Shown one piece after another: positions 17,699-26,521 of a stretch of DNA of 64,000 nucleotides. The stretch's first letter is position 1. The number at the start of each line of letters is the position of its first letter. Source of the stretch: Hyphomicrobiales bacterium (GTDB lineage Bacteria > Pseudomonadota > Alphaproteobacteria > Rhizobiales > Rhizobiaceae); NCBI GenBank assembly GCA_900468535.1, contig UBTY01000009.1:186001-250000 (forward strand), in the 5' to 3' direction. Under the pieces are notes generated by a model. The model did not search any database. It was not told the origin of the DNA and saw only the letters and a program-made list of their open reading frames with translations. The position numbers and the translations under genes were made by a program.

Positions 17699-18472
17699 AT
17701 GAACCTCCTAAAAACCATCGCCGCTGCAGCCCTGATTCAGGCCGCTGCGCTCCTTCCCGCCGTTGCCGGCGAAAACCTCGCCGCCGTCAAGTCTGCTGGT
17801 GTGTTCAAGATCGGCACCGAGGGCACTTATGCCCCGTTCACCTACCATGACGACAGCGGCAAACTTGTCGGCTTCGACGTCGAGATCGGCGAAGCGGTTG
17901 CTGCGAAGCTCGGCGTCAAGGCCGAGTTCGTTGAAGGCAAGTGGGACGGCCTGATCGCCGGCCTCGACGCGAAGCGTTACGACACCGTGATCAATCAGGT
18001 CGGCATCACCGACGCGCGCAAGCAGAAGTATGATTTCTCCGAGCCTTACATTGCCTCTAAGGCTGTGCTCATCATTCGCGATGGCGACGACAGCATCAAG
18101 GGCTTTGCTGATCTGAAGGGCAAGAAATCGGCACAGTCGCTGACCAGCAACTTCGGCAAGCTTGCCGAACAGTCCGGTGCCGAACTGGTTGGGACTGACG
18201 GTTTTGACCAGTCGATCCAGCTGGTGCTGACCAAGCGCGCCGACGCGACGATCAACGACAGCCTGTCCTTCCTCGATTTCAAGAAGCACAAGCCCGATGC
18301 ACCGGTAAAGATCGCCGCCCAGCAGGAAAATGCCGACTACTCCGGCATCATCATCCGCAAGGGCGAGCCGGAACTGCTTGATGCCATCAACAAGGCACTG
18401 GCCGACATCAAGGCCGACGGCACCTACAAGAAGATCTCCGACAAGTACTTCGGCCAGGACGTTTCGAAGTAA
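17699..18472 (+). CDS. Polar amino acid ABC transporter, substrate-binding protein (cystine-like)
   Basis: 257 residues from the ATG at 17699. A signal peptide (about 1-23, ending PAVAG) is followed by a family 3 solute-binding domain: GTYAPFTYHDDSGKLVGFDVEIG, WDGLIAGLDAKRYDTVINQVGIT and FSEPYIASKAVLIIR. The overall pattern is closest to the FliY/TcyA cystine-binding proteins, but binding of another polar amino acid is possible. First gene of an operon with a permease and an ATPase. A strong hairpin follows and may boost the amount of this subunit. Confidence 0.88.
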   Translation: MNLLKTIAAAALIQAAALLPAVAGENLAAVKSAGVFKIGTEGTYAPFTYHDDSGKLVGFDVEIGEAVAAKLGVKAEFVEGKWDGLIAGLDAKRYDTVINQVGITDARKQKYDFSEPYIASKAVLIIRDGDDSIKGFADLKGKKSAQSLTSNFGKLAEQSGAELVGTDGFDQSIQLVLTKRADATINDSLSFLDFKKHKPDAPVKIAAQQENADYSGIIIRKGEPELLDAINKALADIKADGTYKKISDKYFGQDVSK

Positions 18473-18529
18473 GTCGCCGCGACAGGCAGTCTTGCTGCCG
18501 CCGCCACATCCTTTATATGTGCGTGAAAA

Positions 18530-18555
18530 GCGTCCAGCGAAACCTCGCTGGACGC
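18530..18555 (+). terminator. Intra-operon hairpin after the binding-protein gene
   Basis: Perfect 10-bp stem GCGTCCAGCG (18530-18539) with CGCTGGACGC (18546-18555), 6-base loop, then ATCTTGTTTG. The weak T tract suggests partial termination or 3'-end protection of the binding-protein mRNA rather than a full stop, since the permease follows 22 bases later. Confidence 0.65.
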
Positions 18556-18576
18556 ATCTTGTTTGAGGATTGACCT

Positions 18577-19257
18577 TTGCCTCACTGGCTTCAACTGATG
18601 GCGGAGTCGCTTGGCCCGCTCCTCTGGGCCGGCCTGATCTTCACGATCCCGCTGACGCTCCTGTCCTTTACGTTCGGTCTGATCCTTGGCCTGATCACGG
18701 CGATCGCGAGGCTCTTCGGCGCAGCACCTCTCGCTGCCATCGCCCGCTTCTATGTCTGGGTCATCAGAGGCACGCCGCTTCTCGTACAGCTGTTCGTGAT
18801 CTTCTACGGCTTGCCAAGCGTCGGCATCCTGCTCGATGCCTTCCCGGCGGCCCTGATCGGCTTCACCCTCAATATCGGTGCCTACAGCTCCGAGATCATC
18901 CGCGCCGTCATTTCCTCGGTGCCCAAGGGGCAATGGGAAGCAGCCTATTCGATCGGCATGAGCTGGCGTCAGGCGATGAGCCGCACGATCCTGCCGCAGG
19001 CCGGGCGCGTCGCCGTGCCTCCGCTTTCCAATACCTTCATCTCGCTGGTGAAGGACACGTCGCTAGCGGCCGCCATTACGGTGCCCGAACTGTTCCAGGC
19101 AGCGCAGCGTATCGTTGCAACCACTTACGAGCCGCTTATTCTCTATATCGAGGCAGCTTTCATATACCTTGCTCTGAGCTCGGTTCTGTCCGCGCTGCAG
19201 GTTCGCCTTGAGCGTCGGTTCGCGCGCTATGGCGGCATGCTGGAGGCAAACGCATGA
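18577..19257 (+). CDS. Polar amino acid ABC transporter, permease
   Basis: 226 residues, HisM/GlnP type. The start is TTG at 18577 (TTG CCT CAC TGG) with GAGGA 8 bases upstream. Five membrane helices are visible, and the coupling-helix EAA motif reads EAAYSIGMSWRQAMSRTILPQA. The LSNTFISLVKDTSL block is typical of amino acid importers such as the cystine system TcyB. Its stop overlaps the ATPase start (ATGA), so the two are translationally coupled. Part of the binding protein-permease-ATPase operon. Confidence 0.92.
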   Translation: MPHWLQLMAESLGPLLWAGLIFTIPLTLLSFTFGLILGLITAIARLFGAAPLAAIARFYVWVIRGTPLLVQLFVIFYGLPSVGILLDAFPAALIGFTLNIGAYSSEIIRAVISSVPKGQWEAAYSIGMSWRQAMSRTILPQAGRVAVPPLSNTFISLVKDTSLAAAITVPELFQAAQRIVATTYEPLILYIEAAFIYLALSSVLSALQVRLERRFARYGGMLEANA

Positions 19258-20015
19258 TCGAGCTTTCGCACATCGAAAAACGCTTTGGTGATGCCGTTAT
19301 CCTGAAGGGCATCAGTATCCGTATTCCTGAGGGCAATGTCACGGCGCTGGTCGGCCCCTCCGGCGGCGGCAAGAGCACGTTGCTGCGTTGCATCAACCTT
19401 CTGGAGATCCCGACCGCAGGCACGATCCGCCTTGGCGACGAAAAGCTGAGCTTTGCGCCGGGCCAGAAGACGGGCTGGCAAGCGATCCAGAAGATTCGCC
19501 GGCAGACCGGCATGGTGTTTCAGAACTTTCAGCTGTTTCCGCACCAGACCGCCATCGAGAATGTGATGGAGGGCCTCATCACGGTCCTGAAATGGCCAAA
19601 GGACAGGGCGCGCGAACGGGCGATGGAACTGCTGACGAAGGTCGGCATGGCGCACAAGGCCGACGCCTGGCCTTCGACACTGTCGGGTGGCCAGCAGCAG
19701 CGCGTGGCGATCGCCCGTGCGCTTGCTCCATCGCCGCGTGTTCTTCTCTGCGACGAGCCAACCTCGGCGCTCGACCCCGAACTCTCGGCTGAAGTTGTCG
19801 ACGTCCTCGGTCGCCTCGCCAGCGAGGGTACGACCATGGTGATGGCAACGCACGACCTGCGCCTTGCATCGAAGATCGCCAATGACGTGGTTTTTCTCGA
19901 AGCCGGCAGCGTCGTCGAGACGGGCAGTGCGCGGAATATCTTTACTGCGCCGGAGCGCGAGCGCACCAAGCGCTTCATCTCAACGATAAACGCCGCCCAC
20001 ACCTACGATATCTAG
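19254..20015 (+). CDS. Polar amino acid ABC transporter, ATP-binding protein
   Basis: 253 residues. Walker A GPSGGGKST, Q-loop MVFQNFQLFPHQT, signature [15 protein letters not shown], Walker B VLLCDEPTSALDPE and the switch His in ATHDLRLA are all intact. Overlaps the permease by 4 bases and ends the operon. Sequence around LRCINLLEIPTAGTIRLGD is typical of the HisP/GlnQ subfamily. Energises import of the amino acid bound by the first gene's product. Confidence 0.93.
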   Translation: MIELSHIEKRFGDAVILKGISIRIPEGNVTALVGPSGGGKSTLLRCINLLEIPTAGTIRLGDEKLSFAPGQKTGWQAIQKIRRQTGMVFQNFQLFPHQTAIENVMEGLITVLKWPKDRARERAMELLTKVGMAHKADAWPSTLSGGQQQRVAIARALAPSPRVLLCDEPTSALDPELSAEVVDVLGRLASEGTTMVMATHDLRLASKIANDVVFLEAGSVVETGSARNIFTAPERERTKRFISTINAAHTYDI

Positions 20016-20053
20016 GCACGAGCGGCGTTCGAATTCGGTACCGTTCAGGAGTG

Positions 20054-20088
20054 ACAGGTCGCATCCGTCGAGACGCGACTTGTCTTTC
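20054..20088 (+). terminator. Probable terminator after the amino acid importer
   Basis: ACAGGTCGC (20054-20062) pairs with GCGACTTGT (20075-20083) with one G-U pair; loop of 12 bases, then CTTTCTG. It lies in the 79-base gap between the convergent importer operon and efp. Confidence 0.5.
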
Positions 20089-20094
20089 TGCTGA

Positions 20095-20664
20095 TTAGTT
20101 CTTTGCGCGTTCGACGTAGGAATTGTCTTCCGTCGCGATCACGACGCGGGTGCCGGCATCGATGTGCGGCGGGACCGAGGTGCGGACGCCGTTCGACAGC
20201 ATGGCCGGCTTGTAGGAAGACGATGCCGTCTGGCCCTTGACGACCGGCTCGGTCTCGGTGATCTCGAGCGTTACGTGCCGCGGCAGCTGCAGGGCAAGTG
20301 CGACGCCTTCGTGCATCGACAGGATGCAGACCATGCCTTCCTGCAGGTAGGCCTTCTGGTCGCCCATGGTTTCGACGTCGACGACGACCTGGTCGTAGGT
20401 TTCCGGGTTCATGAAGTGGAAGCCTTCGCCGTCCTCATAGAGGAACTGGTGATTGACGTCTTCCACGAAGGCGCGCTCGACCTGCTCGGTCGTGCGCCAG
20501 CGCTCGGACACCTTCACGCCATCGACGATGCGGCGCATGTCGACCTGGGTGACCGGCGTGCCCTTGCCCGGGTGGAAGTTGTTGGCCGTCAGAACGACGT
20601 AAAGCTTGCCGTCAACATCGAGGACGTTGCCCTTGCGAACAGAAGAGGCGATGATCTTGACCAT
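20095..20664 (-). CDS. efp: Translation elongation factor P
   Basis: 189-residue, three-domain tRNA mimic that rescues ribosomes stalled at polyproline stretches. Lys34 at the tip of the first domain (FHPGKGTP) is the residue that receives (R)-beta-lysine in the EpmA/EpmB system. The enzymes for this are encoded right across the divergent 149-base promoter region, which explains the Lys34 form. C-terminal OB domain ends with [18 protein letters not shown]. Confidence 0.97.
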   Translation of the reverse strand: MVKIIASSVRKGNVLDVDGKLYVVLTANNFHPGKGTPVTQVDMRRIVDGVKVSERWRTTEQVERAFVEDVNHQFLYEDGEGFHFMNPETYDQVVVDVETMGDQKAYLQEGMVCILSMHEGVALALQLPRHVTLEITETEPVVKGQTASSSYKPAMLSNGVRTSVPPHIDAGTRVVIATEDNSYVERAKN

Positions 20665-20813
20665 AAGAGTTCCTTGTAACTCGGCTTTTGGCGTCGTAGA
20701 GGACTGTCGAAATAGTCCCGGAGACGCAATCAGGTATTCTTTGGGGGCGCAACTAACCTAAAATCCGGCAAATTGCCAGCCCTGGATTGGCTGATCGGTC
20801 AGGACTTGTTCGA

Positions 20814-21878
20814 ATGAAAGCTTCGATCACCAATGTCTCCCCCTGGTGGACGCCCAGCGTTCATGCGGACCGTCGTCCGTTCCTGATGGGGCGGAATGCT
20901 GTCCAACTGGCCGTGCGGGGGTATTTCCTGCGCGAAGACTTCGTCGAGGTCGACACGGCGGCGCTGCAGGTTTCTCCCGGAAATGAAGCGCATCTCCATG
21001 CGTTTGTCACCGAAGCGCTGACGACCGACGGGCAGGCGACGCCTCTCTATCTCCACACCTCGCCGGAATTCGCGTGCAAGAAGCTGCTGGCCGCCGGCGA
21101 GCAACGGATTGCCTGTTTCGCCCATGTCTACCGCAATCGCGAGCGCGGACCTCTTCATCACCCTGAATTCACGATGCTTGAGTGGTATCGAACTGGCGAG
21201 AGCTATGAGAGCCTGATGCACGATTGCTCCAGGATCGTCGCTCTTGCTGCGGAAACGACGAAGAATCCGAAGTTCGTCTATCGCGGCAAGGAGTGTGATC
21301 CCTTCGCCGAAGCTGAGAGGCTCAGCGTTGCCGCGGCATTCGACCGGTTTGCCGGTATCGACCTGCTGGCATCGATTTCGTCTGATGGTTCGACCGATGT
21401 CGAGCGTCTGGCATCCGACGCAAGGAGCAACGGGATTCGCGTTGCCGATGACGACGGCTGGGCAGATGTCTTCAGCCGTGTGCTGGTCGAACGCGTGGAG
21501 CCGCATCTTGGCGTCGGGCGTATGACGATCCTCGACGAGTATCCCGTTTCGGAAGCGGCGCTTGCGAGGCCTTCCGCGCGGGATCCCCGCGTGGCCGAGC
21601 GGTTCGAGGCCTATATTTGCGGCGTCGAGCTTGCTAACGGCTTCGGGGAGCTGACCAACGCTGTGGAACAGCGTCGACGCTTCGAGATCGAAATGGCGGA
21701 AAAGTCGCGGATCTACGGCGAGACCTATCCAATCGACGACGATTTTCTGGATGCGCTGGCGATCATGCCTGATGCGAGCGGTATTGCACTCGGCTTCGAT
21801 CGCTTGGCGATGCTCGCTACCGGTGCGTCGCGGATCGACCAAGTGCTGTGGGCGCCTGTCGCGGAGTATGGGCAATGA
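20814..21878 (+). CDS. epmA: EF-P-(R)-beta-lysine ligase (GenX/PoxA/YjeA)
   Basis: 354-residue paralogue of the class II lysyl-tRNA synthetase catalytic domain without the anticodon-binding domain. It attaches (R)-beta-lysine to Lys34 of EF-P. Motif 2 reads FAHVYRNRERGPLHHPEFTMLEWYR and motif 3 GIALGFDRLAML. The ATG at 20814 (MKASITNVSPWW) has AGGAC 8 bases upstream and is preferred over a start at 20787. Divergent from its substrate gene efp and overlapping epmB by 4 bases. Confidence 0.95.
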   Translation: MKASITNVSPWWTPSVHADRRPFLMGRNAVQLAVRGYFLREDFVEVDTAALQVSPGNEAHLHAFVTEALTTDGQATPLYLHTSPEFACKKLLAAGEQRIACFAHVYRNRERGPLHHPEFTMLEWYRTGESYESLMHDCSRIVALAAETTKNPKFVYRGKECDPFAEAERLSVAAAFDRFAGIDLLASISSDGSTDVERLASDARSNGIRVADDDGWADVFSRVLVERVEPHLGVGRMTILDEYPVSEAALARPSARDPRVAERFEAYICGVELANGFGELTNAVEQRRRFEIEMAEKSRIYGETYPIDDDFLDALAIMPDASGIALGFDRLAMLATGASRIDQVLWAPVAEYGQ

Positions 21879-22924
21879 ATGTCGTGAGGCCGGTCAAGTC
21901 GCTCAACGACCTTTCCGAAGCCGGTCTGCTTCAGGGCCGGGACAAGGCCGAGCTTGAGAAGGTTTCGGCGCGCTACGCGATTGCGCTCACGCCTACCATT
22001 GCGGGATTGATCGATCCAGCTGATCCGGCCGATCCCATCGCGCTTCAGTTCGTGCCTGATGCCGCGGAACTTCACGTTACTCCCGAAGAGCGAGCGGATC
22101 CGATCGGAGATCATGCCCATAGCCCGGTCGAAGGGATCGTGCATCGTTACCCGGACCGCGTGCTTCTCAAGGCCGTGCACGTCTGCCCAGTTTACTGCCG
22201 CTTCTGCTTCCGGCGTGAAATGGTTGGCCCTCAGGGGCTTGGAACGCTCGACGCGGCGGCGATGACGGCTGCGTTCGACTACATCCGGTCGCATGACGAG
22301 ATATGGGAGGTCATTCTGACTGGCGGGGATCCGTTGGTGCTGTCGCCTCGTCGCCTGGGTGACATCATGGGTGAACTGGCATCCATCAGCCACGTCAAGA
22401 TCGTCAGGTTTCACACGCGTGTCCCCGTCGTCGATCCGCAGAAGATCGATGCGGCGCTGATCGACGCGCTGAAGCGTAGCGGCAAGACGGTTTACGTTGC
22501 CCTGCATGCCAATCACCCGCGCGAAATGACGGACGAAGCGCGGTCCGCGTGCGGTCGTCTTGTGGATGCGGGTATCGCCATGGTCAGCCAGTCCGTGCTC
22601 CTGAAGGGCGTCAATGACGATCCGGCAGTGCTTGCCGCGCTGATGAGAGCCTTTGTCGAGACGCGCGTGAAGCCATACTATCTTCACCATCCCGACCTTG
22701 CGCCGGGCACCAGTCACTTCCGCCTGACGATCGAGGAGGGGCAGAAGATCGTCGCGGCGCTGAGAGGCCGGATCTCCGGACTCTGCCAGCCGAGCTATAT
22801 TCTCGATATACCCGGCGGTTATGGCAAAGCAGCCATCGGAGCACAACCTATCCGACATATGGAGGATGGATGCTATATCGTGTCCGACTTCCAGGGGCGT
22901 GAGCATACCTATCCGCCCACCTGA
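21875..22924 (+). CDS. epmB: EF-P beta-lysylation protein, lysine 2,3-aminomutase type
   Basis: 349-residue radical SAM enzyme that turns L-lysine into (R)-beta-lysine for EpmA. The cluster motif CxxxCxxC is Cys104, Cys108 and Cys111 (HVCPVYCRFCFRRE). The sequence has the KamA family blocks LTGGDPLVLSPRRL and YYLHHPDLAPGTSHFR. ATGA overlap with epmA indicates coupled translation. The shorter length compared with true clostridial KamA (about 416) fits EpmB. The free-standing aminomutase role of long KamA proteins is therefore unlikely. Confidence 0.95.
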   Translation: MNVVRPVKSLNDLSEAGLLQGRDKAELEKVSARYAIALTPTIAGLIDPADPADPIALQFVPDAAELHVTPEERADPIGDHAHSPVEGIVHRYPDRVLLKAVHVCPVYCRFCFRREMVGPQGLGTLDAAAMTAAFDYIRSHDEIWEVILTGGDPLVLSPRRLGDIMGELASISHVKIVRFHTRVPVVDPQKIDAALIDALKRSGKTVYVALHANHPREMTDEARSACGRLVDAGIAMVSQSVLLKGVNDDPAVLAALMRAFVETRVKPYYLHHPDLAPGTSHFRLTIEEGQKIVAALRGRISGLCQPSYILDIPGGYGKAAIGAQPIRHMEDGCYIVSDFQGREHTYPPT

Positions 22925-23187
22925 TAGTTCAGCCACGCGAAAGACGTACTGAATCAGGACGATTTGTCGCGCACATCCGGTGCCGCCGCAGTTGCGGCCT
23001 CTAAGTTAAGTTTTTGGTATATTTCGATTTTCTTGCGCCGTCGCGCTCGGTTCTTCGTTTTTAATGACCGGGGTTATTTTCCTTTAACTACGTCATTTAG
23101 GGGAATCTTGGCTTTTCGCGAATAGAGCTAGTGTTATTGAGGCGTTAGTTGCCCCCTCGGGATATGATGATCTTGGAGATATTACGA

Positions 23188-23439
23188 ATGAATACGACAA
23201 TCCGCGAACTTCTGGTCAAGTTCGGTAAGCTTCCTGTCGCCGTTGACCAAGTGGCCGATGAAGCGGATCTCTACGCAGCGGGTCTTACTTCCTTTGCTTC
23301 CGTACAGCTGATGCTCGGCATCGAGGAAGCGTTCGACATCGAATTCCCGGATAACCTTTTGAATCGAAAGTCTTTCGCCAGCATTTCGGCGATTGCCAAG
23401 ACGATCGAAGTCATCAAAGACAGCCGGAAAGTTGCTTAA
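23188..23439 (+). CDS. Aminoacyl carrier protein (ACP-like, phosphopantetheine-binding)
   Basis: 83-residue acidic ACP fold. The expected phosphopantetheine site is Ser35 in AAGLTSFASVQL; the usual DSL is replaced by TSF, as I recall for the small carrier proteins served by seryl-tRNA-synthetase-like ligases in rhizobia. GGAG lies 9 bases before the ATG. It is the first gene of a tight run: its TAA is followed immediately by the ATG of a flavoprotein gene, and a matching amino acid:[carrier protein] ligase is third. That it carries glycine or alanine is inferred from the characterised Bradyrhizobium and Agrobacterium ligases. Confidence 0.85.
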   Translation: MNTTIRELLVKFGKLPVAVDQVADEADLYAAGLTSFASVQLMLGIEEAFDIEFPDNLLNRKSFASISAIAKTIEVIKDSRKVA

Positions 23440-24621
23440 ATGAACATGCCGGTCAAAATCACGGAAGAAGATCTGAGTGTCAGGGTTTCCCGGGTTGCGG
23501 CAATCGCTGCCAAGCACGCGGACTCCGTTGATTTTGAAGCGAGGTTCCCGAGCGAAGCTGTTGAGGCAATGAAGGCCGAGCGGCTGCTCGGCATCCAGAT
23601 CCCCAGCCAGTTCGGTGGGGAGGGCGCAACGATCGCACAGATCGCCGAGCTCTGCTCGATGCTGGGTCAGGCCTGTTCGGCCGCGGCGATGGTGTTTGCG
23701 ATGCACCACATCAAGCTCTGCAGCCTTGTCGAGCACGGTGAAAGCAGTGAATGGCACCGTTCCTTCATGCGCCGTGTGGCCGCCGAGCAGCTGCTCGTCG
23801 CATCCGCGACCACGGAGGGCGGCATCGGCGGCAATCTCCGAAACAGCATCTGCGCTATTTCGATCGAGGGCAAGACCTGCCGTCTGGAGAAAGATGCAAC
23901 AGTCATTTCCTACGGCTCCTATGCCGATGCGATCATGATCACGTCTCGCGCCCATGCGGATGCGGCGTCTTCGGATCAGGTTCTGACCGTCTTCCTGCGC
24001 GATCAGTACACGCTCGAAAAGACTCACGTCTGGAACACGCTCGGCATGCGCGGAACCTGTTCCGACGGCTTCCTTTTCAAGGGTGAGGCGCCGGCCGACC
24101 AGATCTTGCCGAAGCCGTTTGCGGAAATCGCGGCGCAATCGATGCTCGCCTCCTCGCATCTCCTGTGGAGCAGCGTCTGGTATGGCATCGCGGTCGATGC
24201 GGTTGCTCGCGCGCAGGCATTCGTTCGTGCCGCTGCGCGCAAGTCTCCAGGTTCGCCGCCGCCGGGTGCGCTGCGCCTCGCCGAGGTTTCCAATCTTCTG
24301 CAGATGGTTCGATCCAACGTGGTCGCCGGGCTGAAGGCATATGAAGACGCCAAGAGCGATGGCGACAAGCTCTCGTCGATGGGCTTTGCGGTGACGATGA
24401 ACAACGTCAAGATCGCGTCGTCGGAGACCATTCTCGAGATCATCAACCATGTGATGCTGATCTGCGGCATCATGGGGTACAAGAATGGCACGCCTTTCAG
24501 CGTCGGCCGTCATCTGCGCGATGCACATTCGGCGCAACTTATGATTTCCAACGACCGCATACTCGGAAACACGTCGAGCATGCTGCTGGTCCACAAGCAG
24601 GACACAAGTCTACTGGGGTGA
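23440..24621 (+). CDS. Acyl-CoA-dehydrogenase-fold flavoprotein, probable carrier-protein-linked oxidoreductase
   Basis: 393 residues with the ACAD fold: N-terminal helices (to about 115), middle beta domain with [12 protein letters not shown], and C-terminal helical FAD-binding domain with [18 protein letters not shown]. In typical ACADs the C-terminal region reads RDA...IYEGT with a catalytic Glu; here the equivalent is ISNDR, so that base is missing or replaced. It starts directly after the carrier protein gene with no gap and ends 4 bases before the ligase. It may oxidise or hydroxylate an aminoacyl group held on the carrier protein, like prolyl-S-PCP dehydrogenases. Substrate is not known. 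Confidence 0.75.
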   Translation: MNMPVKITEEDLSVRVSRVAAIAAKHADSVDFEARFPSEAVEAMKAERLLGIQIPSQFGGEGATIAQIAELCSMLGQACSAAAMVFAMHHIKLCSLVEHGESSEWHRSFMRRVAAEQLLVASATTEGGIGGNLRNSICAISIEGKTCRLEKDATVISYGSYADAIMITSRAHADAASSDQVLTVFLRDQYTLEKTHVWNTLGMRGTCSDGFLFKGEAPADQILPKPFAEIAAQSMLASSHLLWSSVWYGIAVDAVARAQAFVRAAARKSPGSPPPGALRLAEVSNLLQMVRSNVVAGLKAYEDAKSDGDKLSSMGFAVTMNNVKIASSETILEIINHVMLICGIMGYKNGTPFSVGRHLRDAHSAQLMISNDRILGNTSSMLLVHKQDTSLLG

Positions 24622-24625
24622 TGAC

Positions 24626-25534
24626 ATGGATGCACAAGTGACGTTTCTCGATCGACTCTTCGAATCGGGACTTCTCATCGATACCGGAGTTGATGGCCTC
24701 TATGGTCGCAGCGGGCAGTTCGAAGACGTCATCGCCGCCTTCGAACGTTTGATCGATAAGTTTGGTGGCGCGGATTGCGCTGAAGCCATGCGTTTCCCGC
24801 CTGGCATGAACCGCGCGTTCTTTGAGAAGAGCGGTTACATGAAGAGCTTCCCGCAGCTTGCGGGTACCGTCCACAGCTTCTGCGGCAACGAGCTCGATCA
24901 CGTCAGTCTCCTTCAATGCATGGAAGTGGGTGAGGACTGGACAGCGGAGCAGAAGGCTACCGACATCGTTCTGACGCCTGCCGCCTGCTATCCGCTCTAT
25001 CCGACTGTTGCCAAGCGCGGTCGCCTGCCGGCTTCGGGCGGCTTGTTCGACCTGCAGTCCTACTGCTTCCGCCATGAGCCGTCGCAGGATCCTGCGCGCC
25101 AGCAGCTCTTCAGGATGCGTGAGTATGTCTGCATGGGTACCGAGCAGCATGTCACCGATTTCCGCCAGCGGTGGATGGACCGTGGCGTTGAAATGATGAG
25201 CGCCGTGGGGCTCGATGTGACGATCGACGTCGCAAACGATCCGTTCTTCGGCCGCGCCGGCAAGATGCTTGCCAACAATCAGCGCGACCAGAATCTCAAG
25301 TTCGAGCTGTTGATCCCGATCACTTCGGTCAGCAAGCCCACCGCCTGCATGAGCTTCAACTACCATCAGGACGCCTTCGGCACCAAGTGGGGTCTCAACC
25401 TCGAAGATGGCAGCGTCGCGCATACGGCATGTGTCGGCTTCGGGCTCGAGCGGATCGCTCTTGCGCTTTTCCATCACCACGGACTCGACGTTAAGGAGTG
25501 GCCTGCGAAGGTGCGCCAAGCGCTGTGGGGCTGA
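24626..25534 (+). CDS. Amino acid:[carrier protein] ligase (seryl-tRNA synthetase-like)
   Basis: 302-residue truncated homologue of the atypical methanogen-type seryl-tRNA synthetase catalytic core, without a tRNA-binding domain. Characterised homologues activate glycine or alanine with ATP and load it on the phosphopantetheine arm of a small carrier protein rather than on tRNA. The zinc triad of this family appears as Cys121 (AACYPLYP), Glu166 (REYVC) and Cys270 ([14 protein letters not shown]), the last within class II motif 3. Motif 2 is around [21 protein letters not shown]. It sits two genes after its probable partner, the carrier protein. Confidence 0.9.
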   Translation: MDAQVTFLDRLFESGLLIDTGVDGLYGRSGQFEDVIAAFERLIDKFGGADCAEAMRFPPGMNRAFFEKSGYMKSFPQLAGTVHSFCGNELDHVSLLQCMEVGEDWTAEQKATDIVLTPAACYPLYPTVAKRGRLPASGGLFDLQSYCFRHEPSQDPARQQLFRMREYVCMGTEQHVTDFRQRWMDRGVEMMSAVGLDVTIDVANDPFFGRAGKMLANNQRDQNLKFELLIPITSVSKPTACMSFNYHQDAFGTKWGLNLEDGSVAHTACVGFGLERIALALFHHHGLDVKEWPAKVRQALWG

Positions 25535-25542
25535 GCGTATCC

Positions 25543-26505
25543 ATGACGGCTGTGTTCCCGGGGATCCGCCCCGAGGGCTACGAGCCACATGACTTGCATT
25601 CAAGCGAACGCATGTGGCCTGAGACCAACTGCTATGTCGACCTGTGGATCGAGGTGCTGAGCGCTGCCGGCGTTTCGCCGGAGGCCATGCTTGGCTTCAC
25701 ATTGACGCAGGATTTCGAAGGCGACCAGTTCACCTTCTTCAAGGTGCCGTTAGAAGATCTGGAGGCACTCTACGATATCCGCGTGACGGAGCTTGCGATT
25801 TTCGATGAGGTGCATCGGCACGTCGAGACGCAGATCGCGCGTGGTCGGCTTTGCCTGATCGAGATGGATTCCTTCTACATGCCGGATACGCTGGGCACGG
25901 CCTATAGGACCGAGCACGGCAAGACGACGGTTGCGATCAACCGTCTCGATTTTACCGGCAAGCGGATCGAGTATTTCCACAACGGCGGCTATCACGCGCT
26001 GCAGGGCGACGATTTCGACGGCCTTTTCCAGTTTCATCTCTCGGAAACAGATCCGCCGTTCCTTCCCTATACCGAGTTCGCCAAATTCCCTGACAGAACA
26101 AAGCCGAAGGCCGAGGTTCTCGACGTGGCAAGACGCCTGCTTGCAACCCATTTCAAGCGCCGTCCGCCGTCGAATCCGATCCGCGCCTTTGCAAGCGTCT
26201 TTCCTCAACAGGTGGAGGCGGTCGCCGAGCGGCCGTTCGGCTTCTTCCACAAGTACGCCTTCAACACCTTGCGGCAGTTTGGCGCCAATTTCGAACTTGC
26301 CGCGGATCACCTGCTTTGGCTTTCAGGAGATGAGTTCTCTGAGGCGGCCGATCACGCCCGCCGGATTTCCGAGGTCGCAAAGTCTGTCCAGTTTCAGCTC
26401 GCGCGCGCCGTAACGCGCAAGAAGTTCGAGCCTTTGGCGACTGTACTTGATCCTGCCGCAGATGCATGGGATTCCATGATGGCTTCGCTTGCGGAGCGTC
26501 TGTGA
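25543..26505 (+). CDS. DUF1839 protein, possible aminoacyltransferase
   Basis: 320 residues from the ATG at 25543. I recognise the DUF1839 blocks TNCYVDLWIEVL, FTLTQDFEGDQFTFFK and IEMDSFYMPDTLGTAYRTEHGKTT. The spacing of Cys30, His125 (RTEHGKT) and Asp136 (INRLDF), with the LxEMDSFYMP strand before the His, resembles BtrH-like proteins that transfer an aminoacyl group from a carrier protein to an aminoglycoside. From this and the position right after the ligase I infer an acyltransferase role, which is not shown. It follows the ligase by 8 bases and precedes the GH2 gene by 16. Confidence 0.7.
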   Translation: MTAVFPGIRPEGYEPHDLHSSERMWPETNCYVDLWIEVLSAAGVSPEAMLGFTLTQDFEGDQFTFFKVPLEDLEALYDIRVTELAIFDEVHRHVETQIARGRLCLIEMDSFYMPDTLGTAYRTEHGKTTVAINRLDFTGKRIEYFHNGGYHALQGDDFDGLFQFHLSETDPPFLPYTEFAKFPDRTKPKAEVLDVARRLLATHFKRRPPSNPIRAFASVFPQQVEAVAERPFGFFHKYAFNTLRQFGANFELAADHLLWLSGDEFSEAADHARRISEVAKSVQFQLARAVTRKKFEPLATVLDPAADAWDSMMASLAERL

Positions 26506-26521
26506 AGCCGAGGGCCTGAGA

